In this document: positions 16,666-25,520 of the stretch, piece by piece
Layout: each line of letters starts with the position of its first letter
How positions within the stretch are numbered: position 1 is the stretch's first letter
Source of the DNA: Micromonosporaceae bacterium KJ-029
GTDB taxonomy: Bacteria > Actinomycetota > Actinomycetes > Mycobacteriales > Micromonosporaceae
Length of the DNA: 64,000 nt
Direction: 5' to 3'
NCBI GenBank assembly: GCA_005402585.1
Contig: BIFP01000078.1
Coordinates: 1-64,000, forward strand
Position numbers and translations under genes: made by a program
The notes under the pieces: generated by a model
The model's input: only the letters and a program-made list of their open reading frames with translations
What the model was told of the DNA's origin: nothing
Database searches by the model: none

Positions 16666-17064
16666 ATGAGCGACGGCGGTACGGCCGTCCGCAACACCCG
16701 CCAGCGTTCGGCGGTGAGCGCCCTACTGGCCGAGATGGAAGGCTTCCACAGCGCCCAGGACCTGCACGCGATGCTGCGCGAGCGCGGCGAGCGGGTCGGC
16801 CTGACCACGGTCTACCGGACGTTGCAGGGCCTGGCCGACGCGGGCGAGATCGACGTGATGCGCCCGCCCGGCGGCGAACACCTCTACCGCAGGTGCAGCG
16901 AGGGGCACCACCACCACCTGGTCTGCCGGGCCTGCGGGCGGACGGTGGAGGTCGCTGGCCCCGCAGTGGAGACCTGGGCCGACCGGGTGGCCGCCCAGCA
17001 CGGCTACACCGACGTCAGCCACACCCTGGAAATCTTCGGCACCTGCCCCACCTGCACCCCCTGA
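16666..17064 (+). CDS. zur: Fur-family zinc uptake regulator
   Basis: The 132-residue repressor has the Fur winged helix (GLTTVYRTLQGLADAGEID) and a C-terminal dimerisation domain. Structural zinc cysteines are Cys87/Cys90 (CRAC) and Cys127/Cys130 (CPTC). The regulatory site likely uses Cys77 and the HHHH run at 81-84, and also His119; a Cys in this site is typical of Zur. Zinc-loaded Zur would repress znuA through 13621-13635. It lies 67 bases after smtB. The ATG at 16666 starts a normal-length family member; an upstream open frame is only the shadow of smtB. Confidence 0.92.
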   Translation: MSDGGTAVRNTRQRSAVSALLAEMEGFHSAQDLHAMLRERGERVGLTTVYRTLQGLADAGEIDVMRPPGGEHLYRRCSEGHHHHLVCRACGRTVEVAGPAVETWADRVAAQHGYTDVSHTLEIFGTCPTCTP

Positions 17065-17118
17065 TCCGCCCCGTCGCCCGGGATGCCGGGCGCGCTTGGG
17101 CGTGGCACGCTGTCCGGC

Positions 17119-17727
17119 GTGAAGATCTACGCTGATCGTTTCCCGACCGCGCTGCGGCAGTTCCTCACCGACCTGCTCGTCGTCGCCTGGGTGTACGCGA
17201 CGATCCGGGGCGCGCTCTGGCTGCACGACCTGGTGCAGAAGCTGGCCGTACCCGGACAGAAGCTGGAGGGGGCCGGCGGCGGGCTGGCCGACAACCTCGC
17301 CGAGGCCGGCGGAAAGGTCGGCCGGGTGCCGCTGGTGGGTGGCGAGTTGACCGCACCCTTCGAGCGGGCAGCGGGTGCCGCCCGCTCGCTCGCCGAGGCG
17401 GGGCGGGACCAACAGGAACTCGTCGACCAGCTGGCCCTGGCACTGGCTGTCGGGGTGCTGATCGTGCCGCTCGGGCTGGTGCTGTTCGGCTGGCTGCCGC
17501 TGCGGCTGCGCTGGATGCGCCGGGCCGGCTCGGCGGCGGCGCTGGCCGCCGCGCCCGCCGGCCGTGACCTGCTGGCGCTGCGCGCCCTGGCCGGGCAGCC
17601 GCTACGCCGGCTGACCGGGATCGCCCCCGACGTGGCCGAGGCGTGGCGCCGCGGCGACGACGCCACCGTGAACGCCCTGGCCGCCCTGGAACTCCGCCGC
17701 CTCGGCCTCCGCGACCCCCGCCACTGA
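17119..17727 (+). CDS. Membrane protein of unknown function
   Basis: The 202-residue product has a first hydrophobic segment (FLTDLLVVAWVYATIRGALWL, about residues 14-34). A Gly/Ala-rich linker that looks amphipathic (LEGAGGGLADNLAEAGGKV) comes next, then a second membrane segment (LALALAVGVLIVPLGLVLFG), and a cytoplasmic tail rich in Arg and Leu. I do not recognise a family with a known role. The GTG at 17119 begins VKIYADRF and fits the hydrophobic layout; a more upstream ATG at 17083 adds only low-complexity residues. It follows zur by 54 bases. Confidence 0.65.
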   Translation: MKIYADRFPTALRQFLTDLLVVAWVYATIRGALWLHDLVQKLAVPGQKLEGAGGGLADNLAEAGGKVGRVPLVGGELTAPFERAAGAARSLAEAGRDQQELVDQLALALAVGVLIVPLGLVLFGWLPLRLRWMRRAGSAAALAAAPAGRDLLALRALAGQPLRRLTGIAPDVAEAWRRGDDATVNALAALELRRLGLRDPRH

Positions 17728-17735
17728 CCCCCCTG

Positions 17736-18608
17736 TCAGTTGGTGGTGAGGACCTCGCGGAGTTTTGCGGCGAACTCCTCGGGCTTGCCGGCGTAACCGA
17801 ACTCGCCACCCAGGAAGCCGCCGTGATGGCTCGGGAAGACCGTCGCCTGCTGGCCGAGCAGTGCCGCGGTGCCGAGGGCGGTACGCGCGGTGTACGTCCC
17901 CGCCGACTCCTCGCCGACCGCGATCACGATCCGGGTCGACGCCGCGTTGAGCAGACTCGGGTCGGGGCGATAGTCGGTGATCGCCCAGGAGTTCTTCGAC
18001 AACAACGGATCGTCACGGGTGCCGTCGTCGTCGGTCGGCATGCCGAGCGTCGCCGGGTCGGGCGCGGGCTGGGCGAAGTAGTCGTCGGTGAACTCGCCCT
18101 GCCAGGACGTCATCGCGACGAACGCGGCCATCCCCGCGCCGAAGCCGTTCGCCTGGTACGCCTCGTGGAAGGCGGCCCGGGCACGCTCGGCGCCGGCCTC
18201 ATCGGGAAGCACCGCGTTGATCGGTGGCTCGTGCGCCACCAGCGTGACGACATCGCCGGGGTGGGTCGCGACCAGTTCGAGGGCGGTCACCGCGCCGCCG
18301 CTGCTCGCGAAGATCTCGACCGGTCCCGCATCGAGCGCCTCGATCAGCAGGTGCAGGTCGGCCGCCTGCTGCTGCGGCGTGTTGTCCGACCGGCCGTCGC
18401 TACGGATGCTGCGGCCCAGGCCACGCGGGTCGTAGGTGACCACCGTACGGTCCGTGAAGTTGGCGGCGAGGGCGGCAAAGCCCTCCGCCGCCATCGGCTG
18501 ACCGATCATGAGAAGCACCGGCCGACCGCCGGCCGGCGGGAGCGGCCCGCGCACGTCGTAGACCAGGTCGGCGCCGGGCACGGCGAGCGTGTGTGTCTGT
18601 GTCGTCAT
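17736..18608 (-). CDS. Alpha/beta hydrolase
   Basis: The 290-residue protein has an alpha/beta-hydrolase core: the oxyanion region PVLLMIGQPM, the YDPRGLGRS strand-turn, and a nucleophile elbow that reads FASSGG rather than the usual GxSxG. The His near the end is probably in VFPSHHGGF. The substrate is unknown. TAGGGT lies 7 bases before the ATG with no ribosome-binding site, so translation is probably leaderless. The gene converges on the membrane protein at 17119 with only 8 bases between the stops. Confidence 0.8.
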   Translation of the reverse strand: MTTQTHTLAVPGADLVYDVRGPLPPAGGRPVLLMIGQPMAAEGFAALAANFTDRTVVTYDPRGLGRSIRSDGRSDNTPQQQAADLHLLIEALDAGPVEIFASSGGAVTALELVATHPGDVVTLVAHEPPINAVLPDEAGAERARAAFHEAYQANGFGAGMAAFVAMTSWQGEFTDDYFAQPAPDPATLGMPTDDDGTRDDPLLSKNSWAITDYRPDPSLLNAASTRIVIAVGEESAGTYTARTALGTAALLGQQATVFPSHHGGFLGGEFGYAGKPEEFAAKLREVLTTN

Positions 18609-18686
18609 AGCCGTGACCCTAAGGTCCAGCTACGACATGTGTGGCCGGCCGGCCCGAGACGGGTTGGGCACGAAGATCCACCCAAT

Positions 18687-20684
18687 CTAGGAGGGTGGTG
18701 GGATGCGGCGGCGGGCGTCGTCGGTGACGGTGGAGGGGCCCGGGGTCCAGGTGGCGACCCAGGGCAGGTCGTCTGGCGGGGTGATCACGCCGTCCTCCAG
18801 GGCGGCGTAGCGGCCGGCGAGAATCCGCTTGGCCGCCGCCACGTCGACCGAGTCGGTGTTCTCCCAGAGCGCGGTGAACAGCGCGTCGACACGGACCCGG
18901 GCCTGACGGCAGAACAGGTCGGCCAGCTCGACGTTCTCCGGCCGCTCCGCCCGCTGCGCCGATGCCCGGACACAGACCGCGCTCATTGCGAACAGTTCCG
19001 CTCCGATGTCCACCACCCGGCCGAGGAACGCCTGCTTGCGCTCCAGCTTGCCCTGCCAGCGGGACATCGCGTAGAAGGTGGACCGGGCCAGCTTCCGGGA
19101 GGCCCGCTCGACGTGACGCAGGTGACCGGCCAGCGGGCCGAACTCGGCGTACCCGGTGGGCCGCTGCCCCTTGCCGACGGTGAGGGTCGGCAGCCATCGC
19201 GCGTAGAACGCGCCGGCCCGAGCGCCCGCCTGCGCCTTGCGGCCGAGCCCGGCGTCGGGGTCGATGATGTCCCCGGCCACGGAGAGGTGCGTGTCCACCG
19301 CCTCGCGGGCGATGAGCAGGTGCATGATCTCGGTGGAGCCCTCGAAGATCCGGTTGATCCGCAGGTCACGCAGGAGTTGCTCGACCGCCGCCGGGCGCTC
19401 GCCGCGGGCGGCCAGCGAGTCGGCCGTCTCGTACCCCCGACCGCCGCGGATCTGGATCAGCTCGTCCGCGATTCGCCAGGCCATCTCGCTGGCGTAGAGC
19501 TTCACCAGCGCCGCCTCAATCCGGATGTCGTTACGGTCGTCGTCGGCGAGCAGACAGCAGAGATCCAGCATGGTCTCCATGCCGTACGTGGTCGCGGCGA
19601 TGAAGGACAGCTTCTGCGCGACCGCCTCGTGCTCCCCTACCGGCCGGCCCCACTGGACCCGGTCGGCGGACCACCCCCGGGCCACGTTCAACGCCCACTT
19701 GCCGGCACCGACGCACAGGGCCGGCAACGACAGCCGGCCGGTGTTCAGCGTACTCAGCGCGATCCGGAGGCCCTTGCCCTCGCCGCCGATGACGTTCTCC
19801 CTGGGTACGAAGACGTCGTGGAACCGGGTGAGACTGTTCTCCAGGCCGCGCAGGCCGACGAAATCGTTACGCCGCTCGACGGTGATGCCCTCGGCGTCGC
19901 CGTCGACCACGAACGCGGTGATGCCACCTCGGCGTCCCTCGGCCGCCGGCACCCGGGCCATCACCACGAGCAGGGTGGCCACCGTGCCGTTGGTGGCCCA
20001 CAGCTTGACGCCGTTGAGCCGGTAGCCGGTGCCGTCGGGGGTCGGTTCCGCCGTCGTCGCCAGCCGGGCCGGGTCGGAGCCCACGTCCGGCTCGGTGAGC
20101 AGGAACGCGGAGACCTCGCCCGCCGCCAACCGGGGCAGGAAGCGCCGCTTCTGCTCGCCGGTGCCGAACATCTTCAACGGCTGGGGTACGCCGATCGACT
20201 GGTGTGCGGAGAGCAGCGCCCCGATCGCCGGGCTGACCGAGCCGACCAGCATCAGCGCCCGGCAGTAGTGCAGGTTACTGAGCCCGAGCCCGCCGTACTC
20301 CTGGCCGATCTTCATGCCGAACGCGCCCAGCCGGGCCAACCCCTGGAACACCTCGTCGGGGATGCGCGCGTCCCGCTCGATCGCCGCGCCGTCCACCTCG
20401 GCGACCACGTAGTCGCGGAGCCGGCCGAGGAACTGCTCCGCCCGCTCCTCCTCGGCCGGATCGGGCCGGGGCCACGGATCGATCAGGTCGAGCCGGAGCC
20501 GACCCAGGAAGAGTTCCTTGCCGAAGCTCGGCCGGTCCCAGGTGGTCTGCCGGGCCGCCTCGGCGACCTGGCGAGCTTCCTTCTCGGACACCCGCGTCTC
20601 GGACGCCTGGCCCGCCGCGCCCGGCGGCGGGTCCACGTTACGGCTGTCGGTGGCTGACGGACGGTGATTCTCGGAGATGGCCAC
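18687..20684 (-). CDS. Long-chain-type acyl-CoA dehydrogenase with C-terminal extension
   Basis: This 665-residue flavoprotein would oxidise an acyl-CoA to the enoyl-CoA. The FAD-binding region includes SAFLLTEPDVGSDPARL, the RGLENSLTRFHDVFVP segment lies in the middle domain, and ELIQIRGGRGYETADSL with IFEGSTEIMHLLIAREAV marks the C-terminal helical domain. It is about 270 residues longer than ordinary acyl-CoA dehydrogenases, like VLCAD/ACAD9, whose extra C-terminal helices bind membrane. The GTG at 20684 follows GGAGG with 6 bases spacing. An inverted repeat (GGCTACC 20736-20742, GGTAGCC 20760-20766) lies upstream and may be an operator. Confidence 0.88.
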   Translation of the reverse strand: MAISENHRPSATDSRNVDPPPGAAGQASETRVSEKEARQVAEAARQTTWDRPSFGKELFLGRLRLDLIDPWPRPDPAEEERAEQFLGRLRDYVVAEVDGAAIERDARIPDEVFQGLARLGAFGMKIGQEYGGLGLSNLHYCRALMLVGSVSPAIGALLSAHQSIGVPQPLKMFGTGEQKRRFLPRLAAGEVSAFLLTEPDVGSDPARLATTAEPTPDGTGYRLNGVKLWATNGTVATLLVVMARVPAAEGRRGGITAFVVDGDAEGITVERRNDFVGLRGLENSLTRFHDVFVPRENVIGGEGKGLRIALSTLNTGRLSLPALCVGAGKWALNVARGWSADRVQWGRPVGEHEAVAQKLSFIAATTYGMETMLDLCCLLADDDRNDIRIEAALVKLYASEMAWRIADELIQIRGGRGYETADSLAARGERPAAVEQLLRDLRINRIFEGSTEIMHLLIAREAVDTHLSVAGDIIDPDAGLGRKAQAGARAGAFYARWLPTLTVGKGQRPTGYAEFGPLAGHLRHVERASRKLARSTFYAMSRWQGKLERKQAFLGRVVDIGAELFAMSAVCVRASAQRAERPENVELADLFCRQARVRVDALFTALWENTDSVDVAAAKRILAGRYAALEDGVITPPDDLPWVATWTPGPSTVTDDARRRIPPPS

Positions 20685-20788
20685 GGGAAACCTCCGGGCT
20701 GGATCCGGCACTCGGACTGTTCCGCCTGTCCAGCAGGCTACCCGCGTTTGTTACCCAAAGGTAGCCACGGATATCCGCACCGGCCGGC

Positions 20789-21289
20789 TCAGCCCTCCGA
20801 CAGCCCGCTCGGATCCTCGTCGTCATCGATGTCGCCGTCACCCCAGTTGCGCCGGGAGAACGGCAGGAGCACCCAGAACGCCAGGAACCAGAGCCCGGTG
20901 ACCGCGCTGAGCAGGAAGGCGATCGGCCGGTCGAGTACGAAGTCGGTGACCAGCAGTACCGCGCTGACCATCGAGACCAGCATCAAGGCGAGCCCGGCGG
21001 TGGCCATCCGGTGCGCGAAGCGCACCAGTTCGGGCTTACGCCCCTGCCGGAACAGCGCCCGGTGGAACGCCACCGGCGAAATGATCATCACGGTGGCGCC
21101 GGCCGCCGCGAGCAACGCGACGATGTAGACGTCCCGCTGGAACGGTGTGGTACGCGTGAACCCGTTGCTGAACGGCAGGGTGAGCAGGAAGGCGAAGAGA
21201 ATCTGCACGCCGGTCTGCGCGACCCGCAACTCCTGCAGCAGGTCGGCGAAGTTGCGCTGCCACCGCTGCTTCTCGGTTTCCTTCGACAC
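20789..21289 (-). CDS. Four-helix membrane protein, DUF6328-like
   Basis: The 166-residue product opens with a charged helix (SKETEKQRWQRNFADLLQELR). Four hydrophobic segments follow, including FAFLLTLPFSNGF and VMIISPVAFHRALF, and the tail is acidic (DGDIDDDEDPS). This matches the DUF6328 family as I remember it; no biochemical role is known to me. The GTG at 21289 follows GGAGG with 6 bases spacing. It stands alone between two minus-strand genes. Confidence 0.7.
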   Translation of the reverse strand: MSKETEKQRWQRNFADLLQELRVAQTGVQILFAFLLTLPFSNGFTRTTPFQRDVYIVALLAAAGATVMIISPVAFHRALFRQGRKPELVRFAHRMATAGLALMLVSMVSAVLLVTDFVLDRPIAFLLSAVTGLWFLAFWVLLPFSRRNWGDGDIDDDEDPSGLSEG

Positions 21290-21428
21290 CGCGGACCTCC
21301 GGGGACAACGTCCGCCGGCGCGATCCCCGCCACCGGCGGCAACGCTGATGCCCAGCGGCCGGTGACGCGAAACCGGCCGGCAAGCCGTCGACCGGCGATG
21401 GTGAGTGGGTCCCGGCAGGTGGAGGAAA

Positions 21429-22178
21429 CTACGAACCCCGGCGGATCCGTCCCGCGTACCGGGCCTCAAGGGCGTCGTTGTGCGCGTCGCCGCCGGCGAT
21501 GTTGGCCGACAGGTAGACCGGCGGGCGCTCGCCCACGGCGAGCAACCGGGCCACCACCTCGACCACGATCTGCTGGGCGAGCAGCGCCGCGGTGATCGAG
21601 GAGACCGCGCCGACCGCGCCGCCGCCGGGCAGCGGCAGCGTGGCATCGCCGTACGGGGCGCCGTTGTCCAGCACCACGTCGGCGAAGTCGGCGAGTTTGC
21701 GGCCGGACGGGTGCCGGGACTCCATCCGCGCCGAGTGCTCCGCGGAGGTGATCGCCACCAGGGCGTGACCGCGCTGCCGGACCAGCGACGCGAACTCCAC
21801 CATCGCCCCGTTCACCCCCGAGTTCGAGGCGAGCACGAAGACGTCGTGCGGGCCGATCGGGGCGAGTTCGTAGAGGCGGTGCGCCACCGACGGGTCGCGT
21901 TCCAGCTTCGGCCCGAGCACCTCGGCCGGATCCCCACCGTGCAGCACCAGGTCGCGCAGGGCGATCCGGTTGGTCGGCACCAGCCCGCCGGCCCGACCCG
22001 CGATCTCCATCGCCAACGCCTCGGAGTGACCGGTGCCGAAGGCGTGCACCACTCCGTCGGCCCGGATCGCCTCGGCGATCAGATCGGCGGCCCGGGCCAC
22101 CTGCTCCCGCTGGGTCTGCGCCACCCGGTTCATCGTTTCGGTCACCGTGGCCAGGTAGCCCTCGGCACTCAGCGTCAT
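21429..22178 (-). CDS. SIS-domain phosphosugar-binding protein
   Basis: The 249-residue protein has a sugar-isomerase (SIS) fold: VVHAFGTGHSEALAMEIAGRAGG is the first phosphosugar loop and DVFVLASNSGVNGAMVEFASLV the second. Such COG4821-type proteins bind or isomerise phosphosugars, often near amino-sugar catabolism, but no kinase or transporter is adjacent here. GGAGAGC precedes the ATG. The 195-base gap to the next gene contains a 13-base direct repeat (GTCGCCACGCTGC at 22302 and 22332) and no gene. Confidence 0.75.
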   Translation of the reverse strand: MTLSAEGYLATVTETMNRVAQTQREQVARAADLIAEAIRADGVVHAFGTGHSEALAMEIAGRAGGLVPTNRIALRDLVLHGGDPAEVLGPKLERDPSVAHRLYELAPIGPHDVFVLASNSGVNGAMVEFASLVRQRGHALVAITSAEHSARMESRHPSGRKLADFADVVLDNGAPYGDATLPLPGGGAVGAVSSITAALLAQQIVVEVVARLLAVGERPPVYLSANIAGGDAHNDALEARYAGRIRRGS

Positions 22179-22373
22179 GCTCTCTCCGCTTCCTCGGATC
22201 TTCCCGCCACCCACCGGGCCACTCGAGCCGGCACTCCGCACCGCTCCGGGCCGGGGGTGTGGCAGCACCGCACCGAGCGGGCCGATCCGCTCGCTCACGC
22301 CGTCGCCACGCTGCGCTCGCCGACGGCGCGAGTCGCCACGCTGCTGCACTTGATGGTTCGCTCGCACGCTCGC

Positions 22374-23204
22374 TCACGAAGCCGGGCGGACCCGCGCCAG
22401 GATCGCCTCGGCCAGCGGCGTCGGCGCCTCGTCCGGGATCCAGTGGCTGACCCCGGGCAGCTCGACGAACCGGTAGTCCCCCGTCACGTGGCCGGCGCAC
22501 GCCTCGGCGGCGGCGCGTCCAATCGCGACGTCCCGGTCGCTCCACACGTAGCTGGTCGGCACCGGCACCGGGCCGGTCGCCGCCAGCTCCGCCCGGGACA
22601 TCGCCCGGTACCAGTTCAGCGCCGCGGTCAGCGCGCCCGGCTCGCGCATCGGATCGGCGTACGCGGCCACCCGGGCGGTGTCGCCGACCCCGTGCAGCAG
22701 CCGGCGCAGCCCGGTGGCGCCCAGGGCGAGCAGCGTCTTCTCGGCCACCCCCGGCTGCCGGAACAGCAGCATGTACGCCGAGCGCGCCTTCTGCTCCGGG
22801 TCCTCGGCCAGCGCGTGCGCCATGGCGGCCGGGTGCGGCACGGAGACCGCCGTCAGCGTGCGTACCCGGTCGGGATGGCCGGCGGCCAGCGCCCAGCCGA
22901 CGATCGCGCCCCAGTCGTGGCCCACCACGTGCGCGGCGGCGACGCCGAGGGCGTCCAGCACGGCCACCGCGTCGACGACCAGCTCCGCCAGCCGGTACGC
23001 CTCGACCGCATCGGGCCGCGCCCCGGGCGAGTAGCCGCGCTGGTCCAGCGCGTACGTGCGCAGCCCCGCGGCGTGCAGCGCGGGCGCCACCTCGTCCCAC
23101 TCGCCCGAATGCTGCGGGAAGCCGTGCAGCAGCAGGACCGGTTCGCCGTGCTCGGGGCCACCGGTGGTGACGTCGAACCGCAGACCCCGGGCGTCGATGC
23201 GCAT
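22374..23204 (-). CDS. Alpha/beta hydrolase, epoxide hydrolase-like
   Basis: The 276-residue enzyme has HGFPQHSGEWDEVAPAL (oxyanion HG region) and the nucleophile elbow GHDWGA, with Asp rather than Ser. It ends with the His of PGVSHWIPDE. An Asp nucleophile in GHDWG is typical of epoxide hydrolases and haloalkane dehalogenases. The cap tyrosines that would confirm an epoxide hydrolase are probably the YMLLF and NWYRAM regions. Substrate is unknown. TAGGGT stands 7 bases before the ATG and there is no ribosome-binding site. Confidence 0.8.
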   Translation of the reverse strand: MRIDARGLRFDVTTGGPEHGEPVLLLHGFPQHSGEWDEVAPALHAAGLRTYALDQRGYSPGARPDAVEAYRLAELVVDAVAVLDALGVAAAHVVGHDWGAIVGWALAAGHPDRVRTLTAVSVPHPAAMAHALAEDPEQKARSAYMLLFRQPGVAEKTLLALGATGLRRLLHGVGDTARVAAYADPMREPGALTAALNWYRAMSRAELAATGPVPVPTSYVWSDRDVAIGRAAAEACAGHVTGDYRFVELPGVSHWIPDEAPTPLAEAILARVRPAS

Positions 23205-23287
23205 GCCCAGCACCCTACCCACGCGCCGCCACCGGAACCCCGCCCGCACCACGGCCGGCCCCGCCTCCGGCATCCCCAACGGGGTGG

Positions 23288-24070
23288 TCAGTCGTACTGG
23301 CGTTTGGGGGTGGGAATCTGTCGCCAGGACTCGACCTCGAGGTACGGGATCTCGGCGTCGTTGACCGGGTCGCGGCCCAGCCGGTCGGTGTAACGGCCGA
23401 TCACCTCCACCCAACTGTCGTTCGGTAGCCCGGTCGGTACCTCGCCGGTCAGCCCGAGCTTGACCGGACGCCCGTCGGCGGCGCAGCAGGACAGCACCAT
23501 CCGGGCCAGGATCGGCTGACCCTCGGGGCCATCGGCGATGAAGCCGGTGAGCTGTACGCGCCGATCGCCGATCGAGGCACCCCGGTCGAACAGCGCCCGG
23601 GCGGCGTAGTCGAGGACACTGACGGACACCGGGTCGCCCTCGGGCAGCGGCGGGTAGTCCGACTGCTGCGGGGCGCTCAGCGCGGTGCCGGCCTGACTCG
23701 CCGCGTACGAGCCGAGGGCCGGCGGGGCGACCAGCAGCAGGCCGAGCACCGGCAGGATGAGCAGCCAGCCGACGCGCGGTTCGTGATGGCCGTGCCCGTG
23801 GCCGTCATGGCCGTCGACCTCGTGGTGGGCCGGCGGGTCACCGGGAGCGCCGGTGGATCCGCCCCCGGTCGGGGCGAGGGCACGGGGGGCGGCCGGACGC
23901 AGCTCGTACCACAGGGTCATGATCGCGGCGGCGACCAGCAGCAGGCCGGCGGCGATCAGGAAGGGGCGCAGCCCTTCCTTGACGTACCGCAGGTACAGGT
24001 CGGTGACGCTGGCCCGGATCACCGCGCCGCCGAGCAGCAACAGGACCACCGCCTGCGCCTGCCGGTTCAC
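23288..24070 (-). CDS. TIGR03943-family partner of the COG0701 permease
   Basis: The 260-residue protein has an N-terminal membrane segment, a second near residues 35-55, a His-rich loop (HHEVDGHDGHGHGHHEP), a third membrane segment, and a C-terminal extracytoplasmic domain with MVLSCCAADG. This matches the TIGR03943/DUF1980 family, whose genes pair with COG0701 permeases. The His-rich loop suggests a metal, often zinc, but the cargo is not established. Its GTG overlaps the permease stop by four bases, so the two are coupled. Confidence 0.82.
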   Translation of the reverse strand: MNRQAQAVVLLLLGGAVIRASVTDLYLRYVKEGLRPFLIAAGLLLVAAAIMTLWYELRPAAPRALAPTGGGSTGAPGDPPAHHEVDGHDGHGHGHHEPRVGWLLILPVLGLLLVAPPALGSYAASQAGTALSAPQQSDYPPLPEGDPVSVSVLDYAARALFDRGASIGDRRVQLTGFIADGPEGQPILARMVLSCCAADGRPVKLGLTGEVPTGLPNDSWVEVIGRYTDRLGRDPVNDAEIPYLEVESWRQIPTPKRQYD

Positions 24071-25143
24071 AGCAGCACCGCCCCGACTCCGGTGGCGACC
24101 AGCAGGGCCGCCGCGAAGGTGGTCGGCGCGAACCTGAGGGCGAACCGCCGGCCGAAGACGCCGGCCTGCATGGCGATCAGCTTGAGGTCGACCATCGGCC
24201 CCACCACCAGGAAGACCAGTCGGGACGTGAGGGAGAACTGCGACAGCGAGGCGGCGACGAAGGCGTCCGCCTCCGAGCAGAGCGAGAGCAGCACCGCGAG
24301 CAACGCCAGCGCCAGGATCGACAGCCAGGCGTTGTCGGCGAGGGTCTGCAGCCACCGCTCGGGCACCAGCACGTTGATGCTGGCGGCGGCCATCGCGCCG
24401 AGCACCAGGAAGCCACCGGCGTGGGTCACGTCGTGCCGTACGGCGGCCCAGAAAGCCCGGCCCCGGGAGGCGTCGTCCAGCTCCGGCCGGCGCGGCATCC
24501 TGATCCAATCGGTACGGCCGAGCCGCAGCCAGAGCCAGCCCATGACCATGGCGACGACCAGGCTGGCGACGCCACGGGCGAGGACCATCTCGGGGTTGTT
24601 GGGGAAGGCGACCGCGGTGGCGGTGAGCACGATCGGGTTCACCGCCGGGGCGGCGAGCAGGAAGGCCAGCGCCGCGGCCGGCGTGACACCCCGCCGGATC
24701 AGCGAACCGGCGATCGGCACCGACCCGCACTCGCAGCCCGGCAGCACCACCCCGGCCGCGCTGGCCGCCGGCACCGCCAACGCCGGATGCCGGGGCAGCG
24801 CCTTCGCCCAGAACGACCGGGGTACGAAGACCGCGATCACGGCGGAGAGCAGCACCCCGAAGACCAGGAACGGCACCGCCTGCACCATGATCGAGACGAA
24901 GACGGTGGTCCAGGTCTGCAGGCGGGGGTCGTCCAACGCGGCGGCCAGCGGATCCCGGAAGATGATCAACAGGATCAGCAGCGCCGCCAGGACCTCCACC
25001 GAGCCGATCCGGTCGCCGAGCCACCGCCGGGGCGGCTCGCCACCAGCTGGCGCCGGCTCGCGTACCTCCGTGGCGACGCCCACCGTGCCCGCGCGGCCCT
25101 CCGGCTCACCGGCCGGTGCGGCCTGGTCCGTGTCTGCGGTCAA
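24067..25143 (-). CDS. COG0701 (DUF318) permease
   Basis: The 358-residue membrane protein has about eight hydrophobic segments in two halves. It carries the family Cys motif GCECGSVP near residue 135, and LCSEADAFVAASL in the second half. Members are proposed transporters of thiol-reactive or metal species (for example arsenicals or zinc), without firm proof. The start is probably TTG at 25143, since GAGGGG lies 7 bases upstream. It forms a two-gene unit with 23288-24070. A candidate operator lies at 25199-25216. Confidence 0.82.
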   Translation of the reverse strand: MTADTDQAAPAGEPEGRAGTVGVATEVREPAPAGGEPPRRWLGDRIGSVEVLAALLILLIIFRDPLAAALDDPRLQTWTTVFVSIMVQAVPFLVFGVLLSAVIAVFVPRSFWAKALPRHPALAVPAASAAGVVLPGCECGSVPIAGSLIRRGVTPAAALAFLLAAPAVNPIVLTATAVAFPNNPEMVLARGVASLVVAMVMGWLWLRLGRTDWIRMPRRPELDDASRGRAFWAAVRHDVTHAGGFLVLGAMAAASINVLVPERWLQTLADNAWLSILALALLAVLLSLCSEADAFVAASLSQFSLTSRLVFLVVGPMVDLKLIAMQAGVFGRRFALRFAPTTFAAALLVATGVGAVLL

Positions 25144-25198
25144 CTGTCGCCCCTCGGCCTGTCCGGATCGGCGGCCTGAGATTACCCTCTTGAGCCGG

Positions 25199-25216
25199 TG
25201 ACGTCGATGGATGTCA
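25199..25216 (-). promoter_or_regulatory. Imperfect palindrome upstream of the COG0701 permease
   Basis: The 18-base site runs from TGACGTC to GATGTCA, with 14 of 18 positions symmetrical. It sits about 55 bases before the permease start. It does not look like the Zur box at 13621, so a different regulator would be needed. Confidence 0.4.
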
Positions 25217-25349
25217 CGAAACCGGGCGAATCACCCGCATCCGCCGACACCGCCGCCAGCGCCGGACGTGAGCACCCCCACATGACCTGCAGAGATCACG
25301 TTGCCTGTTGATCTTCGAAGGTGTTAGCGTCAGCGAGACAACTTCACCT

Positions 25350-25437
<88 letters not shown>

Positions 25438-25520
25438 TCCACCTCCAGCCCGCCATTGCCCGGCGACGCCTGGGCGGGGCGTGCGTCTTCTCCTGGTTCG
25501 ACTCTGGACTGGGAGCAAAC

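Noticed and set aside
17643..20657. A 1004-residue plus-strand open frame
   Set aside because: It is antisense to the hydrolase and the acyl-CoA dehydrogenase, with low-complexity Arg/Gly/Val content and no family motif.
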